From a bacterium (lineage in GTDB: Bacteria; Elusimicrobiota; Elusimicrobia; UBA1565; UBA9628), in NCBI GenBank assembly GCA_021822495.1, contig JAKAQO010000008.1, positions 1 through 64,000 on the forward strand: a stretch of DNA of 64,000 nucleotides. Direction: 5' to 3'. The translations under genes were made by a program, and so were the position numbers. The notes beneath the pieces were generated by a model. That model did no database searches. It saw only the letters and a list, made by a program, of their open reading frames with translations, and had not been told where the DNA came from. Every line of letters begins with the position of its first letter. Positions within the stretch are counted from its first letter, which is position 1. Shown here one piece after another: positions 33,557 through 41,649 of the stretch.

Positions 33557-34543
33557 ATGAATCCCAGCGTCCTCATCAATCTCTCTCAAATACCGATACA
33601 ACTCTCGGGACTGAGTTCCTTGACTACGGCCATCGCCCTGGGCCTTCTGGCCTTCATCATCCCCTACTCCGCCGTCGAGATGAATCTGCGCGCAATCTCG
33701 GGGCGAGGTTCGCCGGGATACGCCGGGCTCTTTCTTCGCATCGCTATCGCCATGAGCTGCCTGCTTGCCTATGACAAGCTCTACGGACTCTTCCTCGGAG
33801 CTTTCCAGGCCCTGTCTTATTCGGTCCTCAGCTCACAAGATTGGGGAAATTTCCTCGTCAAGGATTTTTCGGCCCCCAACGCCGCTTCCCCGATCCTCTC
33901 CTGGCTGACCCATCCCCTCAGTTCGGTTCAGGCCATCGTCCTATTCCTGGCAAGCCTCTTTGCCGTCACCGCTAAGGACGTCATCGTCATGCTTCAGGCT
34001 TCTTTTCTGAGCCTTCTCTTCGCCTTCGGACCCATCGCCATCGTCTGCTCAATCAGCGAAAAATCATTCTGCGTGACCAGGGGCTGGCTGGTCAACTCGG
34101 TTCAGATCGCCTCCTGGAGTTTTTTCTTGAGACTCGTCATCCGGGTTTGGCTGACCCTTGGCCCTTTGGCGACTAATACGGGAACCGGAACGGCTAATGA
34201 TTTCCTGGGTCTTTTGGCCGTCAACTCGGCCTTTTTTGTCCTGGTCCTGGGAACGCCGATTCTATCGGCGCGGCTGATATCGGGGGAAAGCCTGTCCTTT
34301 TTCGCCGAGGCGGCCCTGGGGACGATGAACGCGGCGGCCATCGGCCTTCCTTTAAAAGCGGGGAAATATTTAGGCGAGAGATCCCGAAACGCGGGGGGAA
34401 ATATGCGGACTCGAAGCGAGGGCGCCCCGCCAACGCCTCAAAGAAACGCCCTCCCCATGACCGCCACCTCCGCCTATCGCCGCCTCTTCAAGCGAAAAAA
34501 CGACAAGAAACCGGATGATAAAAAATCAGGAGAAAATCCATGA
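33557..34543 (+). CDS. VirB6/TrbL-like polytopic membrane protein
   Basis: 328 residues with about seven membrane segments (LTTAIALGLLAFIIPYSAV, LFLRIAIAMSCLLAY, VQAIVLFLASLFAVTA, VIVMLQASFLSLLFAFGPIAIVC, FFLRLVIRVWLTLG, FLGLLAVNSAFFVLVLGTPIL). A polar, basic tail follows. VirB6/TrbL proteins form the inner-membrane translocation pore. It starts directly after the VirB5-like stop, with a ribosome site provided by the preceding repeat, and overlaps the VirB8-like start by four bases. The call relies on topology and operon position. Confidence 0.65.
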   Translation: MNPSVLINLSQIPIQLSGLSSLTTAIALGLLAFIIPYSAVEMNLRAISGRGSPGYAGLFLRIAIAMSCLLAYDKLYGLFLGAFQALSYSVLSSQDWGNFLVKDFSAPNAASPILSWLTHPLSSVQAIVLFLASLFAVTAKDVIVMLQASFLSLLFAFGPIAIVCSISEKSFCVTRGWLVNSVQIASWSFFLRLVIRVWLTLGPLATNTGTGTANDFLGLLAVNSAFFVLVLGTPILSARLISGESLSFFAEAALGTMNAAAIGLPLKAGKYLGERSRNAGGNMRTRSEGAPPTPQRNALPMTATSAYRRLFKRKNDKKPDDKKSGENP

Positions 34544-35325
34544 TCGGATTTAAAACGAAGACCCCGTCAAAGCCGAAGGCTCAAATTAATTCTTCCTCGG
34601 CGGATGTTCGGCCGGAAACCCAGACCCTGGGCGGGGGCGCCCAACCTCTGGGCGCGGACGCCCAACCTTTGGGCACGAACGCCCAGCCTCTGGCTGGGGG
34701 CGATGAGTCTCTCGGCGTTCCCATCTATTACGAGGCCTGGGGCGGTCTTGAAAGCGCCAATAAAACCTTGTGGACCGCGCTTTGGTTTGCGATCAGCGCC
34801 GCGATCCTTTTAATCATCCTCCTTCGCCTGGAGATTCAAAAGCCGCCGGTCGTCATACTCCTCAGCCAAACGGGAAGCCCCCAGGTCGTCGTGGGAGCGC
34901 AATCCGCCCCGCCCGTCAGCGCCGATGAAATCAAAAATTTCATCGCCCTCTTCGAACGCTTCTTCACCGAGCTTGACCGCTACGCTTACAATGAAAGCCT
35001 TCAAACTGCCTTCTCCATGATGACCCCCAAGTTTAAAATAAAAGCCCAGGATATCCTTGACCGCGAGGGCCTCATCGAAACCATCAAAACGGATGAGATT
35101 AGGACGAAATTGACGCTGACCGATATTTCCATCGTCAGGGAAACCCCTGAATTCATCGAGTGCGACGTGAAGGGCTGGCGCGAGATTAGCTCCTTTAAAC
35201 TAGACGGACCCAAGTCCGAGATCGTGTTTGAAGACGAGATCATCTTAAAAAAAGTCCCGCGCTCACAAACCGCTCCCGACGGCGTCTTGGTTAAGGACTG
35301 GAAGGAAAGCCTCTTTAAAAAATGA
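34540..35325 (+). CDS. VirB8-like inner-membrane assembly protein
   Basis: 261 residues: a cytoplasmic N-terminus (1-80), one membrane helix (WTALWFAISAAILLIILL) and a periplasmic alpha/beta domain (IKNFIALFERFFTELDRYAYNESLQTAFSMMTP, then VRETPEFIECDVKGWREI). This is the NTF2-like layout of VirB8/TraE-type proteins, which nucleate the channel. Four tandem 21-bp units occupy the N-terminal cytoplasmic tail (TLGGGAQPLGADAQPLGTNAQPLAGG). It overlaps both neighbours by four bases. The VirB8 call rests on topology and position; the divergence is high. Confidence 0.55.
   Translation: MIGFKTKTPSKPKAQINSSSADVRPETQTLGGGAQPLGADAQPLGTNAQPLAGGDESLGVPIYYEAWGGLESANKTLWTALWFAISAAILLIILLRLEIQKPPVVILLSQTGSPQVVVGAQSAPPVSADEIKNFIALFERFFTELDRYAYNESLQTAFSMMTPKFKIKAQDILDREGLIETIKTDEIRTKLTLTDISIVRETPEFIECDVKGWREISSFKLDGPKSEIVFEDEIILKKVPRSQTAPDGVLVKDWKESLFKK
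34624..34703. repeat. Four tandem 21-bp units in the VirB8-like gene
   Basis: The longest array of the family. Units begin CTGGGCGGGGGCGCCCAAC, CTCTGGGCGCGGACGCCCAAC, CTTTGGGCACGAACGCCCAG and CTCTGGCTGGGGGCGATGAG. They keep 21-bp phase and so the reading frame, coding LGGGAQP, LGADAQP, LGTNAQP and LAGGDES. Identity falls gradually to the right. Confidence 0.8.
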
Positions 35326-36110
35326 ACAGACTTATTTTTTTCTCGGCCGTAACTGCCGTCCTGGCCGCCGCTTTTCTTCTCTCTTCCCATCCCGCGCCAA
35401 AAACAAATTATGCGGCCAGCGCCGGAACCTTGATGCAATCTTCCAACCAGCCGCAACCAACGGAAAACTTAAACCTCCTTGGAATTCCCGCGACAATGCC
35501 TCGGGCTCAAACCTCCAAACCCGCGCCGCGAATTAAACACAAGCGCGAAAAATTCCCAGTGGGTAAAAAGACTTCAGAAACGCCGACAAAAACGGGAAAC
35601 GAACAATCAAGTTCTCATGGAAACACGCCCTCGCCCAAGGCCCAGGTCAACGCCGCCCTGTCCCTTAAAAGAGCGGGGGATAAAAATTCCTCCGCCGACT
35701 TTATGGACAGCCTTCCGCGATATATCACGGAAGACCTCATCCAGGCTTTTGAAAAAGACCCCGCGAAGTATTTCCCCAAGGAATTAAAAGAGAAGGGCGG
35801 CATCGCCCTCAGGCTCATCGCGCTTGAGAACCTTGAGGATATGCTCGTCCTTAAGCTTGCCGTGGAAAATAGATCATCGGCGAATTTCTTCATTAAGGGA
35901 TTTAAGGCGAGTTCGGGCAGCCAAAGGCTGGGGGAACGTTCCTTGTTCAAGATTTTAGTCGAGGCCAAAACGACCAGGCGGGGATATGTTCTCATCCAAA
36001 AACCTAAGAGAAAAGGCGAGACTCGGATGAGTTCGGGCCTTGCGCTCGCCCTGGAAGAAGAAGGAGGTAAAAACAGGGTCATCGAGATTCCCATCCCGGA
36101 CCCCTTTTAA
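35322..36110 (+). CDS. Periplasmic conjugation-operon protein, possible VirB9/TraK counterpart
   Basis: 262 residues. An N-terminal signal or anchor (IFFSAVTAVLAAAFLL) is followed by a low-complexity, Pro/Lys/Ser-rich stretch (about 45-110). A globular C-terminal half has beta-strand character (IALRLIALENLEDMLVLKLAVENRS, SLFKILVEAKTTRRGYVLI). It overlaps the VirB8-like gene by four bases and precedes the VirB10-like gene by three bases, exactly where VirB9/TrbG/TraK is expected. I see no decisive VirB9 motif, so the assignment is positional only. Confidence 0.4.
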   Translation: MNRLIFFSAVTAVLAAAFLLSSHPAPKTNYAASAGTLMQSSNQPQPTENLNLLGIPATMPRAQTSKPAPRIKHKREKFPVGKKTSETPTKTGNEQSSSHGNTPSPKAQVNAALSLKRAGDKNSSADFMDSLPRYITEDLIQAFEKDPAKYFPKELKEKGGIALRLIALENLEDMLVLKLAVENRSSANFFIKGFKASSGSQRLGERSLFKILVEAKTTRRGYVLIQKPKRKGETRMSSGLALALEEEGGKNRVIEIPIPDPF

Positions 36111-36113
36111 ATT

Positions 36114-36878
36114 ATGAAACGATTAAAAAAGAGCTCAAAGGTTTTAATTCTGGTCGCCGCTTCTGGTCTTTGGATCGGAATGCCAAGCCCCCGGGGGCGG
36201 ACGCCCAACCTTTGGGCGGGGGCGCCCAGCCTCTGGGCGGAAACGCCGAAGGAAACCCCGCCCCTTGATCCCCTGGCCTTGGACCATCATCTTAAAGACG
36301 ATAAGCCCCGGCCTTGGCGGGGCGTGACGAAAAAAAATCAGACCAGCGATCGCTATTTTTTGCCCACCGGATTTACCTTTCCGGTCCGCCTTGAAAACGC
36401 CGTCTATTCCTATAACGTGGAAAGCCCCGCCATCGCCGCCGTGGATGAGGACATTGTCTATCTCGGCCGCGTCGTCATCCCCAGAAAAACCCGCGCCATC
36501 GGAGAAGTCTCGGTCCAGCAGGATCATAACCGCATCCTCATCACCTTTAGAACCCTCGTTTTTCCCTCGGGAGACGAGATCGCCTTTACCGGACTCGGCC
36601 TTTCCACGGACGGCTCCCTGGGGATTAAGGGAAAGGTCAAGACGCACAAGGATTCCGCCATCGCCGACACGGTCTTAAGCTCGGTCGTCAGCGGGGCGCA
36701 GGAAGCGGCGATGATGACGACGACGGCGGTCAACCCCGTCGCCGAGTCTGCCGTATCGGGACTTGCCGGAGAAGCCACCGGCGAACTGGGCGCTCAAAGA
36801 CAAAAAATCACCACCTCCATCTCGGTTGAGGCCGACACCGGACTTCAGATTTTCGTACCCAGAAGAGTCGAGTATTAA
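36114..36878 (+). CDS. VirB10/TrbI-like conjugation channel protein, short form
   Basis: 254 residues. A membrane anchor (KVLILVAASGLWIGM) is followed by a short Pro-rich linker. The TrbI/VirB10 core follows: FLPTGFTFPVRLENAV, VVIPRKTRAIGEVSV, RILITFRTLVFPSGDEIAF, GIKGKVKTHKDSAIADTVLSS, which parallels the family order L-P-x-G-T, I-P-x-G-S-x-x-x-G, then R-x-x-P-x-G and G-x-x-G. VirB10 spans the envelope and gates the channel. It is unusually short (family often 350-450 residues). The linker is invaded by 21-bp repeats read in a different frame as RTPNLWAGAPSLWAETP. Confidence 0.75.
   Translation: MKRLKKSSKVLILVAASGLWIGMPSPRGRTPNLWAGAPSLWAETPKETPPLDPLALDHHLKDDKPRPWRGVTKKNQTSDRYFLPTGFTFPVRLENAVYSYNVESPAIAAVDEDIVYLGRVVIPRKTRAIGEVSVQQDHNRILITFRTLVFPSGDEIAFTGLGLSTDGSLGIKGKVKTHKDSAIADTVLSSVVSGAQEAAMMTTTAVNPVAESAVSGLAGEATGELGAQRQKITTSISVEADTGLQIFVPRRVEY
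36188..36245. repeat. Two to three 21-bp units in the VirB10-like gene, alternate frame
   Basis: Units GGGCGGACGCCCAACCTTTG and GGGCGGGGGCGCCCAGCCTCTG are read here as TPNLWAG and APSLWAE, a different frame from the VirB5/VirB8 copies (AQPLGGG). This shows that the DNA, not the peptide, is conserved. Confidence 0.8.
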
Positions 36879-36891
36879 AAGGAGACAATCA

Positions 36892-37254
36892 ATGATTAGA
36901 GAAGAAAATATCGGGCATTCCTCATTGTCCGAACAAATCGCGGCGGAAGTCGCCAGAATCTTAAGAGAAACGACCCTTACGCCATATCCCACTCCTCCCC
37001 TGCATGCCGAGTGGGTCAGCCTACCAGAAGCCGCTCGGATATTGGGGTATTCCACGTCTCGCTTCTACCACATCTACAACCGCCTAGGACTGGTAGCGAG
37101 CCGAACTTCAAAACGAAAAATTCGTTTTCTCAGGAAAGATATTGAGAATCTGCAAATCCTTTGCCAAACTCGCCATGCAAACCAAGCGATCAGGCGCCGC
37201 GTTTCGCCAACAGCTCAAAGTGGAACAAAATCGAGCTCCCCTTCGTATATGTAG
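36892..37254 (+). CDS. Excisionase-like helix-turn-helix protein
   Basis: About 120 residues. A helical N-terminus is followed by WVSLPEAARILGYSTSRFYHIYNRLGLV and RKIRFLRKDIENLQ. That order (L-x-E-A-A-x-x-L-G-x-S, arginine or lysine wing, F-x-x-x-D-I) is typical of MerR-like excisionase/HTH_17 proteins. AAGGAG precedes ATG 36892 by seven bases. It lies 24 bases before the tyrosine recombinase, the usual place for a recombination directionality factor or a regulator of the integrase. Confidence 0.7.
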   Translation: MIREENIGHSSLSEQIAAEVARILRETTLTPYPTPPLHAEWVSLPEAARILGYSTSRFYHIYNRLGLVASRTSKRKIRFLRKDIENLQILCQTRHANQAIRRRVSPTAQSGTKSSSPSYM

Positions 37255-37278
37255 TAGGAGGCAGAATCGGAAAATAAA

Positions 37279-38418
37279 ATGCGTATTAAAAAGAGTAATA
37301 ACGCTTTTCAATTTGATTTTACCCATGAGGGAAAACGTATTCGACGCCTAGTAAGTTGCGATGATTTGATCCAGTTTCTGGGGGGAGAAGAGTTCACTGA
37401 AAAAAACATGAATTTGCCTGCTGGGAAAGAATCAATTCCCTTTGACGACTTCGCCATGAAATACTACATTCCCGGGCACTGCAATGCCGATAAAAAAACG
37501 AGCACTTTTCGCACCGATCAAATCAGCGTCAGGGCGCTCTCGCGCTATTTCGGCGATATGCCGCTACACGCCATTGAGCCCAAGCATTGGGAAGAATATA
37601 AGACTCTCAGACTTTCAGGACAAGTGACAACTCGATGTCGAAGAATATTGGAGGAAACTTTCAACCGAAACTCTCGCCGCGGCCCCCGAAACCAACCGGC
37701 CTCTCCATGGACAATCAACCGGGAGTTGTCCAGTATGCGTCAAATATTCGCCTACGCCCTCCGCCTTCATTTCATCAAGACCAATCCCCTCAATGAGGCA
37801 AGGCGCTTGCCCGCTAAAAGCCGAAAGGATTACTGGCTTAAAAAAGGGGAGATCGAGCTCTATTTGAAATCCATCCCTTTGCGGCTGTTTAAAGATAATC
37901 CGTGCCAAATGCGTCATCTTGCGGAATTCTTAATTCTGACCGGAGCAAGAATTGGAGAAGCATTGCAATTTAGAAAACAAGACGTGGACTGGGAGCGCAA
38001 GGAAATTAGACTCATCACTTTTAAAAAGAAAAAATCGCGCGATAAGATTTATCGCTATCTCCTCATAGACAGCCTTGGAGAACGATTTATTTCTCTTCTT
38101 AAAAATATGAAGCCTCATCCGGCGACAAATTTCTACTTTTACGGCGCGAAGGGGGAAGGGACTCCGCTGCCTTACCGCTGGGCGCGCCGACAACTCGTCG
38201 CCGGCGCGCGCAAAGCCAACCTCGACTGGCTACGGCCTCACGATATGCGGCATACCTTCGCCATGCACAGAGCTATCGTCATACGCGATTTCAGACAACT
38301 TCAAATGGAATTGGGACACGAGGACCCCATTTCCGTTCAGTCCTACCTGGACAACACCGCCAGGCTTAAGCCCGAGGATTCTATTTTTTATCCGGAGAAT
38401 TCCAAGCCGCGCGTTTAA
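37279..38418 (+). CDS. Tyrosine recombinase/integrase of the element
   Basis: 379 residues. An N-terminal SAM-like core-binding domain (FRTDQISVRALSRYFGDMPLHAIEPKHWEEYK) precedes the catalytic domain, which has Arg in LTGARIGEALQ (about 222), Lys in FKKKKSRDKIY, H-x-x-R in PHDMRHTF (about 320), His in LGHEDP and Tyr in QSYLDN (about 356). The full R-K-H-R-H-Y set is present, so it should be active. AGGAGG lies upstream of ATG 37279. It marks the right-hand end of the integrative element. The att sites were not firmly identified. Confidence 0.9.
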   Translation: MRIKKSNNAFQFDFTHEGKRIRRLVSCDDLIQFLGGEEFTEKNMNLPAGKESIPFDDFAMKYYIPGHCNADKKTSTFRTDQISVRALSRYFGDMPLHAIEPKHWEEYKTLRLSGQVTTRCRRILEETFNRNSRRGPRNQPASPWTINRELSSMRQIFAYALRLHFIKTNPLNEARRLPAKSRKDYWLKKGEIELYLKSIPLRLFKDNPCQMRHLAEFLILTGARIGEALQFRKQDVDWERKEIRLITFKKKKSRDKIYRYLLIDSLGERFISLLKNMKPHPATNFYFYGAKGEGTPLPYRWARRQLVAGARKANLDWLRPHDMRHTFAMHRAIVIRDFRQLQMELGHEDPISVQSYLDNTARLKPEDSIFYPENSKPRV

Positions 38419-38473
38419 AAACGCGGAGCCGCATCTCGACACCTCGCATATCTAAAGGAATTCCAAGCAAGCA

Positions 38474-38520
38474 TTGACACAGCTCTACTTACTACTTATA
38501 CTATTACTAATTCAGTAAGT
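38474..38520 (+). promoter_or_regulatory. Sigma-70 promoter and inverted-repeat operator of abiE
   Basis: TTGACA (38474-38479), a 17-base spacer and TATACT (38497-38502) form a near-consensus promoter. ACTTACT (38487-38493) and AGTAAGT (38514-38520) are inverted repeats flanking the -10 box, suited to a repressor. AbiEi antitoxins are known to repress their own promoter through inverted repeats, so autoregulation is likely. Confidence 0.7.
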
Positions 38521-38529
38521 TTAAACATA

Positions 38530-39360
38530 GTGAATAGAATGACCCTGAGAAGCCTTTCTAAGACAGAAGCGGACCTCGTTCTGGCGTGGGAATGGGACAA
38601 ACGCCGGTTGGTAACCATCAAGGACATCATCAAACGGCTCCGCTGTTCTCGTCCGCACGCCTACAAACTGGCGCATGTCTTGCGAAAAAAAGGCTGGCTA
38701 CAAACCGTCTCTAAAGGCCATTATCTTGTGATTGGCGCCGAGCGGGGACCCAAAGGCGTCGCGGAGATAAACCCTTACGCGGCGGCGCCGCTATTGCCGA
38801 AGCCCTACTTTTTCGCCTACCGCGCCGCCTGCGCCCATAACAGGCTCACCACGCAAATTCCGAGCGTCATCCATGTCGCCGTGCTGCGACAGAAGCCGCC
38901 CATGGAGATCATGAACGTCCGTTTCGAATTCGTGACCCTCTCTCGAAAGCGCTTTTTCGGCTTTGAAGAAGCGGCCATCATGGGAGAGAAGGTCAACATC
39001 TCGGATTTGGAGCGATCCGTAATTGATGCCATCGACCGTCCGGAACTGGCGGGGGGCATTGAGGAATCGGCCCACGCTCTCTTTAGCGCGGCCAAGAGGC
39101 TTGACCAGCTCAAACTTCTTGGCTACCTCAAACGTTATGATGACGGCGCGCTGGCGCGGCGGTTTGGATTTCTTTGCGAGACGCTTAAAATTGGACTCTT
39201 GAATGAACTCCTGGAATACCTGCGCGCCCAGGTCTCGCACAACCCTGCATTTCTCGGCGCGCGCGAGCGATGGGGAACGGAAGGCGCGCGCGACAAGCGC
39301 TGGAACCTGATCTTGAACGTGCCCAAGGAGCAGCTGTTGAGCGAGGTCCACGTCGGATGA
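38530..39360 (+). CDS. abiEi: AbiEi-type antitoxin/transcriptional repressor
   Basis: 276 residues. An N-terminal winged helix (TIKDIIKRLRCSRPHAYKLAHVLRKKGWLQTVSKGHYLV) has the K-G-x-Y-x-x wing of AbiEi. The antitoxin domain follows (PYFFAYRAACAHNRLTTQIP, VRFEFVTLSRKRFFGF, VNISDLERSVIDAIDRPELAGG). These are family hallmarks: the Y-x-x-W/A-x-x-H-x-L-T-x-Q segment and the D-x-E-R-T/S-x-x-D motif. It normally silences and neutralises the nucleotidyltransferase toxin AbiEii. Start is GTG 38530 or ATG 38539; neither has a strong ribosome site. The stop overlaps the start of a truncated AbiEii by four bases, the usual coupling of this operon. Confidence 0.85.
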   Translation: MNRMTLRSLSKTEADLVLAWEWDKRRLVTIKDIIKRLRCSRPHAYKLAHVLRKKGWLQTVSKGHYLVIGAERGPKGVAEINPYAAAPLLPKPYFFAYRAACAHNRLTTQIPSVIHVAVLRQKPPMEIMNVRFEFVTLSRKRFFGFEEAAIMGEKVNISDLERSVIDAIDRPELAGGIEESAHALFSAAKRLDQLKLLGYLKRYDDGALARRFGFLCETLKIGLLNELLEYLRAQVSHNPAFLGARERWGTEGARDKRWNLILNVPKEQLLSEVHVG

Positions 39361-39491
39361 TCGACAAAAAGTTCGCAGACCTTTTCGCACAGGGTTCGCA
39401 GGTCTCCATTGAAATAGCGGAGCGCGAAATCGTGCTGGAACGCATACTCAAAATCTTACAAGGGAGAGATATTTGTGGCCAACATCTTTGA
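39357..39491 (+). pseudogene. abiEii: Truncated AbiEii toxin (N-terminal helix only)
   Basis: ATG 39357 overlaps the AbiEi stop (ATGA) and opens a 44-codon frame: MIDKKFADLFAQGSQVSIEI, then AEREIVLERILKIL. This matches the first helices of AbiEii nucleotidyltransferases (A-x-R-E-I-V-x-x-x-x-L-K). The frame then departs (GRDICGQHL) and stops inside the next gene. The G-G-T-x-L nucleotidyltransferase motif and everything after it are missing, so no toxin is made. The junction is the ribosome site of the DUF262 gene, implying replacement of the toxin by recombination. Confidence 0.65.
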
Positions 39492-41649
39492 GGGAAAGTC
39501 CCAAGCCCTACACGAGTTACTTGCCAATGCTTCTCAAGATGATCAAGCTACCGTTTTAATTCCAGATTTGCAACGGCCATACGTTTGGGGCCCCAAACAA
39601 GTCTCTTTGCTACTTGATTCAATCCTACGCGGCTGGCCGTTTGGAACACTCCTCATGTGGAAAATCGATCAAGACGATTTGGGCAAGATTCCTCATCGAC
39701 AGTTTTGGCGAGTAGTTGATAGAACGGCGGAAGGCGAAGATGGGAGTTCTCTTGGGCGCAGAAATCCTCCGGCTTCTTACCACATGGTCCTTGATGGACA
39801 ACAGAGGCTCCAAAGTTTGCTCCTCGCTACAGGAGGCGATGGTTGGGGGTTCAAGCTCGAAGATCGAATATGGGCAGAAGAATTACAGGGGCGACGATCT
39901 CATTGGCGACGGAGCAAGAACTTGCATTGGTCACGAGCATGCCTCTGTCTTGATCTTCAGGAATTTGCCGGTGGTTATGCGCGGGCTGGAAGCATTGTTG
40001 CCATGGATTTTGAAGCCGTGTTGCAGTGGGCCATTACTGATCCAAGTGACGGTCAATCGAAATTTCCTAAGCCCGAGTCTTACGAAGATCCACTCCCCAA
40101 GACATTCCTTCTGGAAAATAAAGGACGCTATCTTCGGTTTGCGCGCTTATGGTCTGAAGCGACTCCAAACCAGAATCTCAAGGAAGCTGATTTTCAAAAA
40201 CGTTTACGGGATATCCTCAAGGATTTGGAAGTCGACAATGACAAGATTGAAAAATTACTTCATCCCCTCGGTGAATTGATGACAACTATCCGGGATGTAA
40301 AGTTAAGCAAGGTCACCTACCTAGAATTACTGCCGTTCGAAAGTGAAATTTGGAGTGAAGATTCCTACAACGATGCAATTGTAAACATCTTCACCCGTCT
40401 TAATACGGCTGGGCGGACTTTGACTCGCGAGGAGATTACACTTGCCTGGCTTAAGGTTGGATGGGTCCCAGAAACGACTGGGGGCCGAAGCGCCGCAGAT
40501 TGTTTTAACGAGTTGCACGCAAAACTTCGCGACAAAAACATTGAGATTAAAATGGATGACCTTGTCTCTGGGATATCCTTCCTTTGGAGCGTTAGTTCGA
40601 ATAACGGCAAACTCCTCGCGAACTCAGATCTCTTACGCGGAAATATTATTCGGCCAATGGCCTCTGACTTAGCGCATAGCTGGAATAACATTTGCTGTGC
40701 AGTTCTTGATGGAGTAGACGCCGTAATTTATCGCGACCTTGAGTACGGTGCTGCTCGCCAATATTCATCTCTCAATGCACTCACTATTATTTGGGCATGG
40801 CTTTTTCTTTCTTACCAGTGGGAATCGCCCCAGCAACTGACTGCCCTGCAAAAAGATGCCTATCGCAAAAAAATTGATCGAACATTGTCTGGACTCTTGG
40901 ACCGATGGTTATTCGCCTCGCATTGGGCTGGACGATGGGCGGGATCCTCAAATACAGCAATGACTGGCTATGCACGAGACCTAAATTCGACGTTAAATAA
41001 ACTTCAACAGGAATCGAGTTATGAAAAGGCTGTCCCTATCCTTAAAGACAGATTCGAGAACTTAGTCAGCGACCTAATCCCCGATGCTTCGAATCATGTG
41101 CAAACTCTCACCACCCCCGCTCGTGAACGGGTGTCGGTATATCGAAATCTTCTTTGGGTGTGGCATCGACTTGATACCCAAAGATGGGAAATGTCGCAGA
41201 TACAGTTGCGAGAACGCAAACGAAAACATCCGACTGTGGAAGTCGATCATTGTGTCTCTTTCGCGCTATGGCAGAAAAAGGTGCAAAGCACTGCTCCAGC
41301 TATTCCCGCCTCTGATGATGCCGCCGAGGTAATTAACTCCCTAGGAAACTGTTCCTTGCTAGAAAAGACCTTTAACATTTCAAAAAGCGACCAGTCCTTT
41401 AAATCGTTCCTCGATCAGGTATTTGAATTTAAAGAAAACAAACACTTGATTGAAGAGTGGGCCAAAGCCTTGGCTCTGACACCAGCCCTGATAGATCCTA
41501 ATCAGATCGACTCAAAAACTTTAGCACAGGAAATTGCCTCCCGCGACAAAGCCATCAGAGACGAATTAATTGCTTTTGTGAGAGGTAATAAGGCGCGCGT
41601 CGATATAACTGACGACTCCAACAGGTCTAACAAACACCCAGAATCCTAA
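39475..41649 (+). CDS. DUF262/DUF1524 (GmrSD-like) putative modification-dependent nuclease
   Basis: 724 residues. The N-terminal DUF262 domain has IPDLQRPYVWGPKQVSLLLDS and LRGWPFGTLLMW, the D-G-Q-Q-R nucleotide motif (MVLDGQQRLQSLLLA, about 106) and FTRLNTAGRTLTREEI. The C-terminal DUF1524 HNH-like nuclease has VEVDHCVSF (about 588) and NSLGNCSLLEKTFN. This architecture is shared by GmrSD, BrxU and SspE-type enzymes that attack modified or phage DNA. GTG 39475 follows AGGGAG by about eight bases. It overlaps the AbiEii remnant and probably uses the abiEi promoter. The His-Cys spacing of the HNH deserves checking, but activity is plausible. Confidence 0.8.
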   Translation: MANIFEGKSQALHELLANASQDDQATVLIPDLQRPYVWGPKQVSLLLDSILRGWPFGTLLMWKIDQDDLGKIPHRQFWRVVDRTAEGEDGSSLGRRNPPASYHMVLDGQQRLQSLLLATGGDGWGFKLEDRIWAEELQGRRSHWRRSKNLHWSRACLCLDLQEFAGGYARAGSIVAMDFEAVLQWAITDPSDGQSKFPKPESYEDPLPKTFLLENKGRYLRFARLWSEATPNQNLKEADFQKRLRDILKDLEVDNDKIEKLLHPLGELMTTIRDVKLSKVTYLELLPFESEIWSEDSYNDAIVNIFTRLNTAGRTLTREEITLAWLKVGWVPETTGGRSAADCFNELHAKLRDKNIEIKMDDLVSGISFLWSVSSNNGKLLANSDLLRGNIIRPMASDLAHSWNNICCAVLDGVDAVIYRDLEYGAARQYSSLNALTIIWAWLFLSYQWESPQQLTALQKDAYRKKIDRTLSGLLDRWLFASHWAGRWAGSSNTAMTGYARDLNSTLNKLQQESSYEKAVPILKDRFENLVSDLIPDASNHVQTLTTPARERVSVYRNLLWVWHRLDTQRWEMSQIQLRERKRKHPTVEVDHCVSFALWQKKVQSTAPAIPASDDAAEVINSLGNCSLLEKTFNISKSDQSFKSFLDQVFEFKENKHLIEEWAKALALTPALIDPNQIDSKTLAQEIASRDKAIRDELIAFVRGNKARVDITDDSNRSNKHPES

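Noticed and set aside
34624..34703. Short tandem repeats looked at as a CRISPR array
   Set aside because: Units are directly adjacent with no unique spacers, lie in an open coding frame and recur at distant loci. No cas genes are present.
35322..36110. Confident VirB9 assignment
   Set aside because: Only the position supports it. The usual VirB9 beta-domain motifs were not visible, so it is listed as a possible counterpart.
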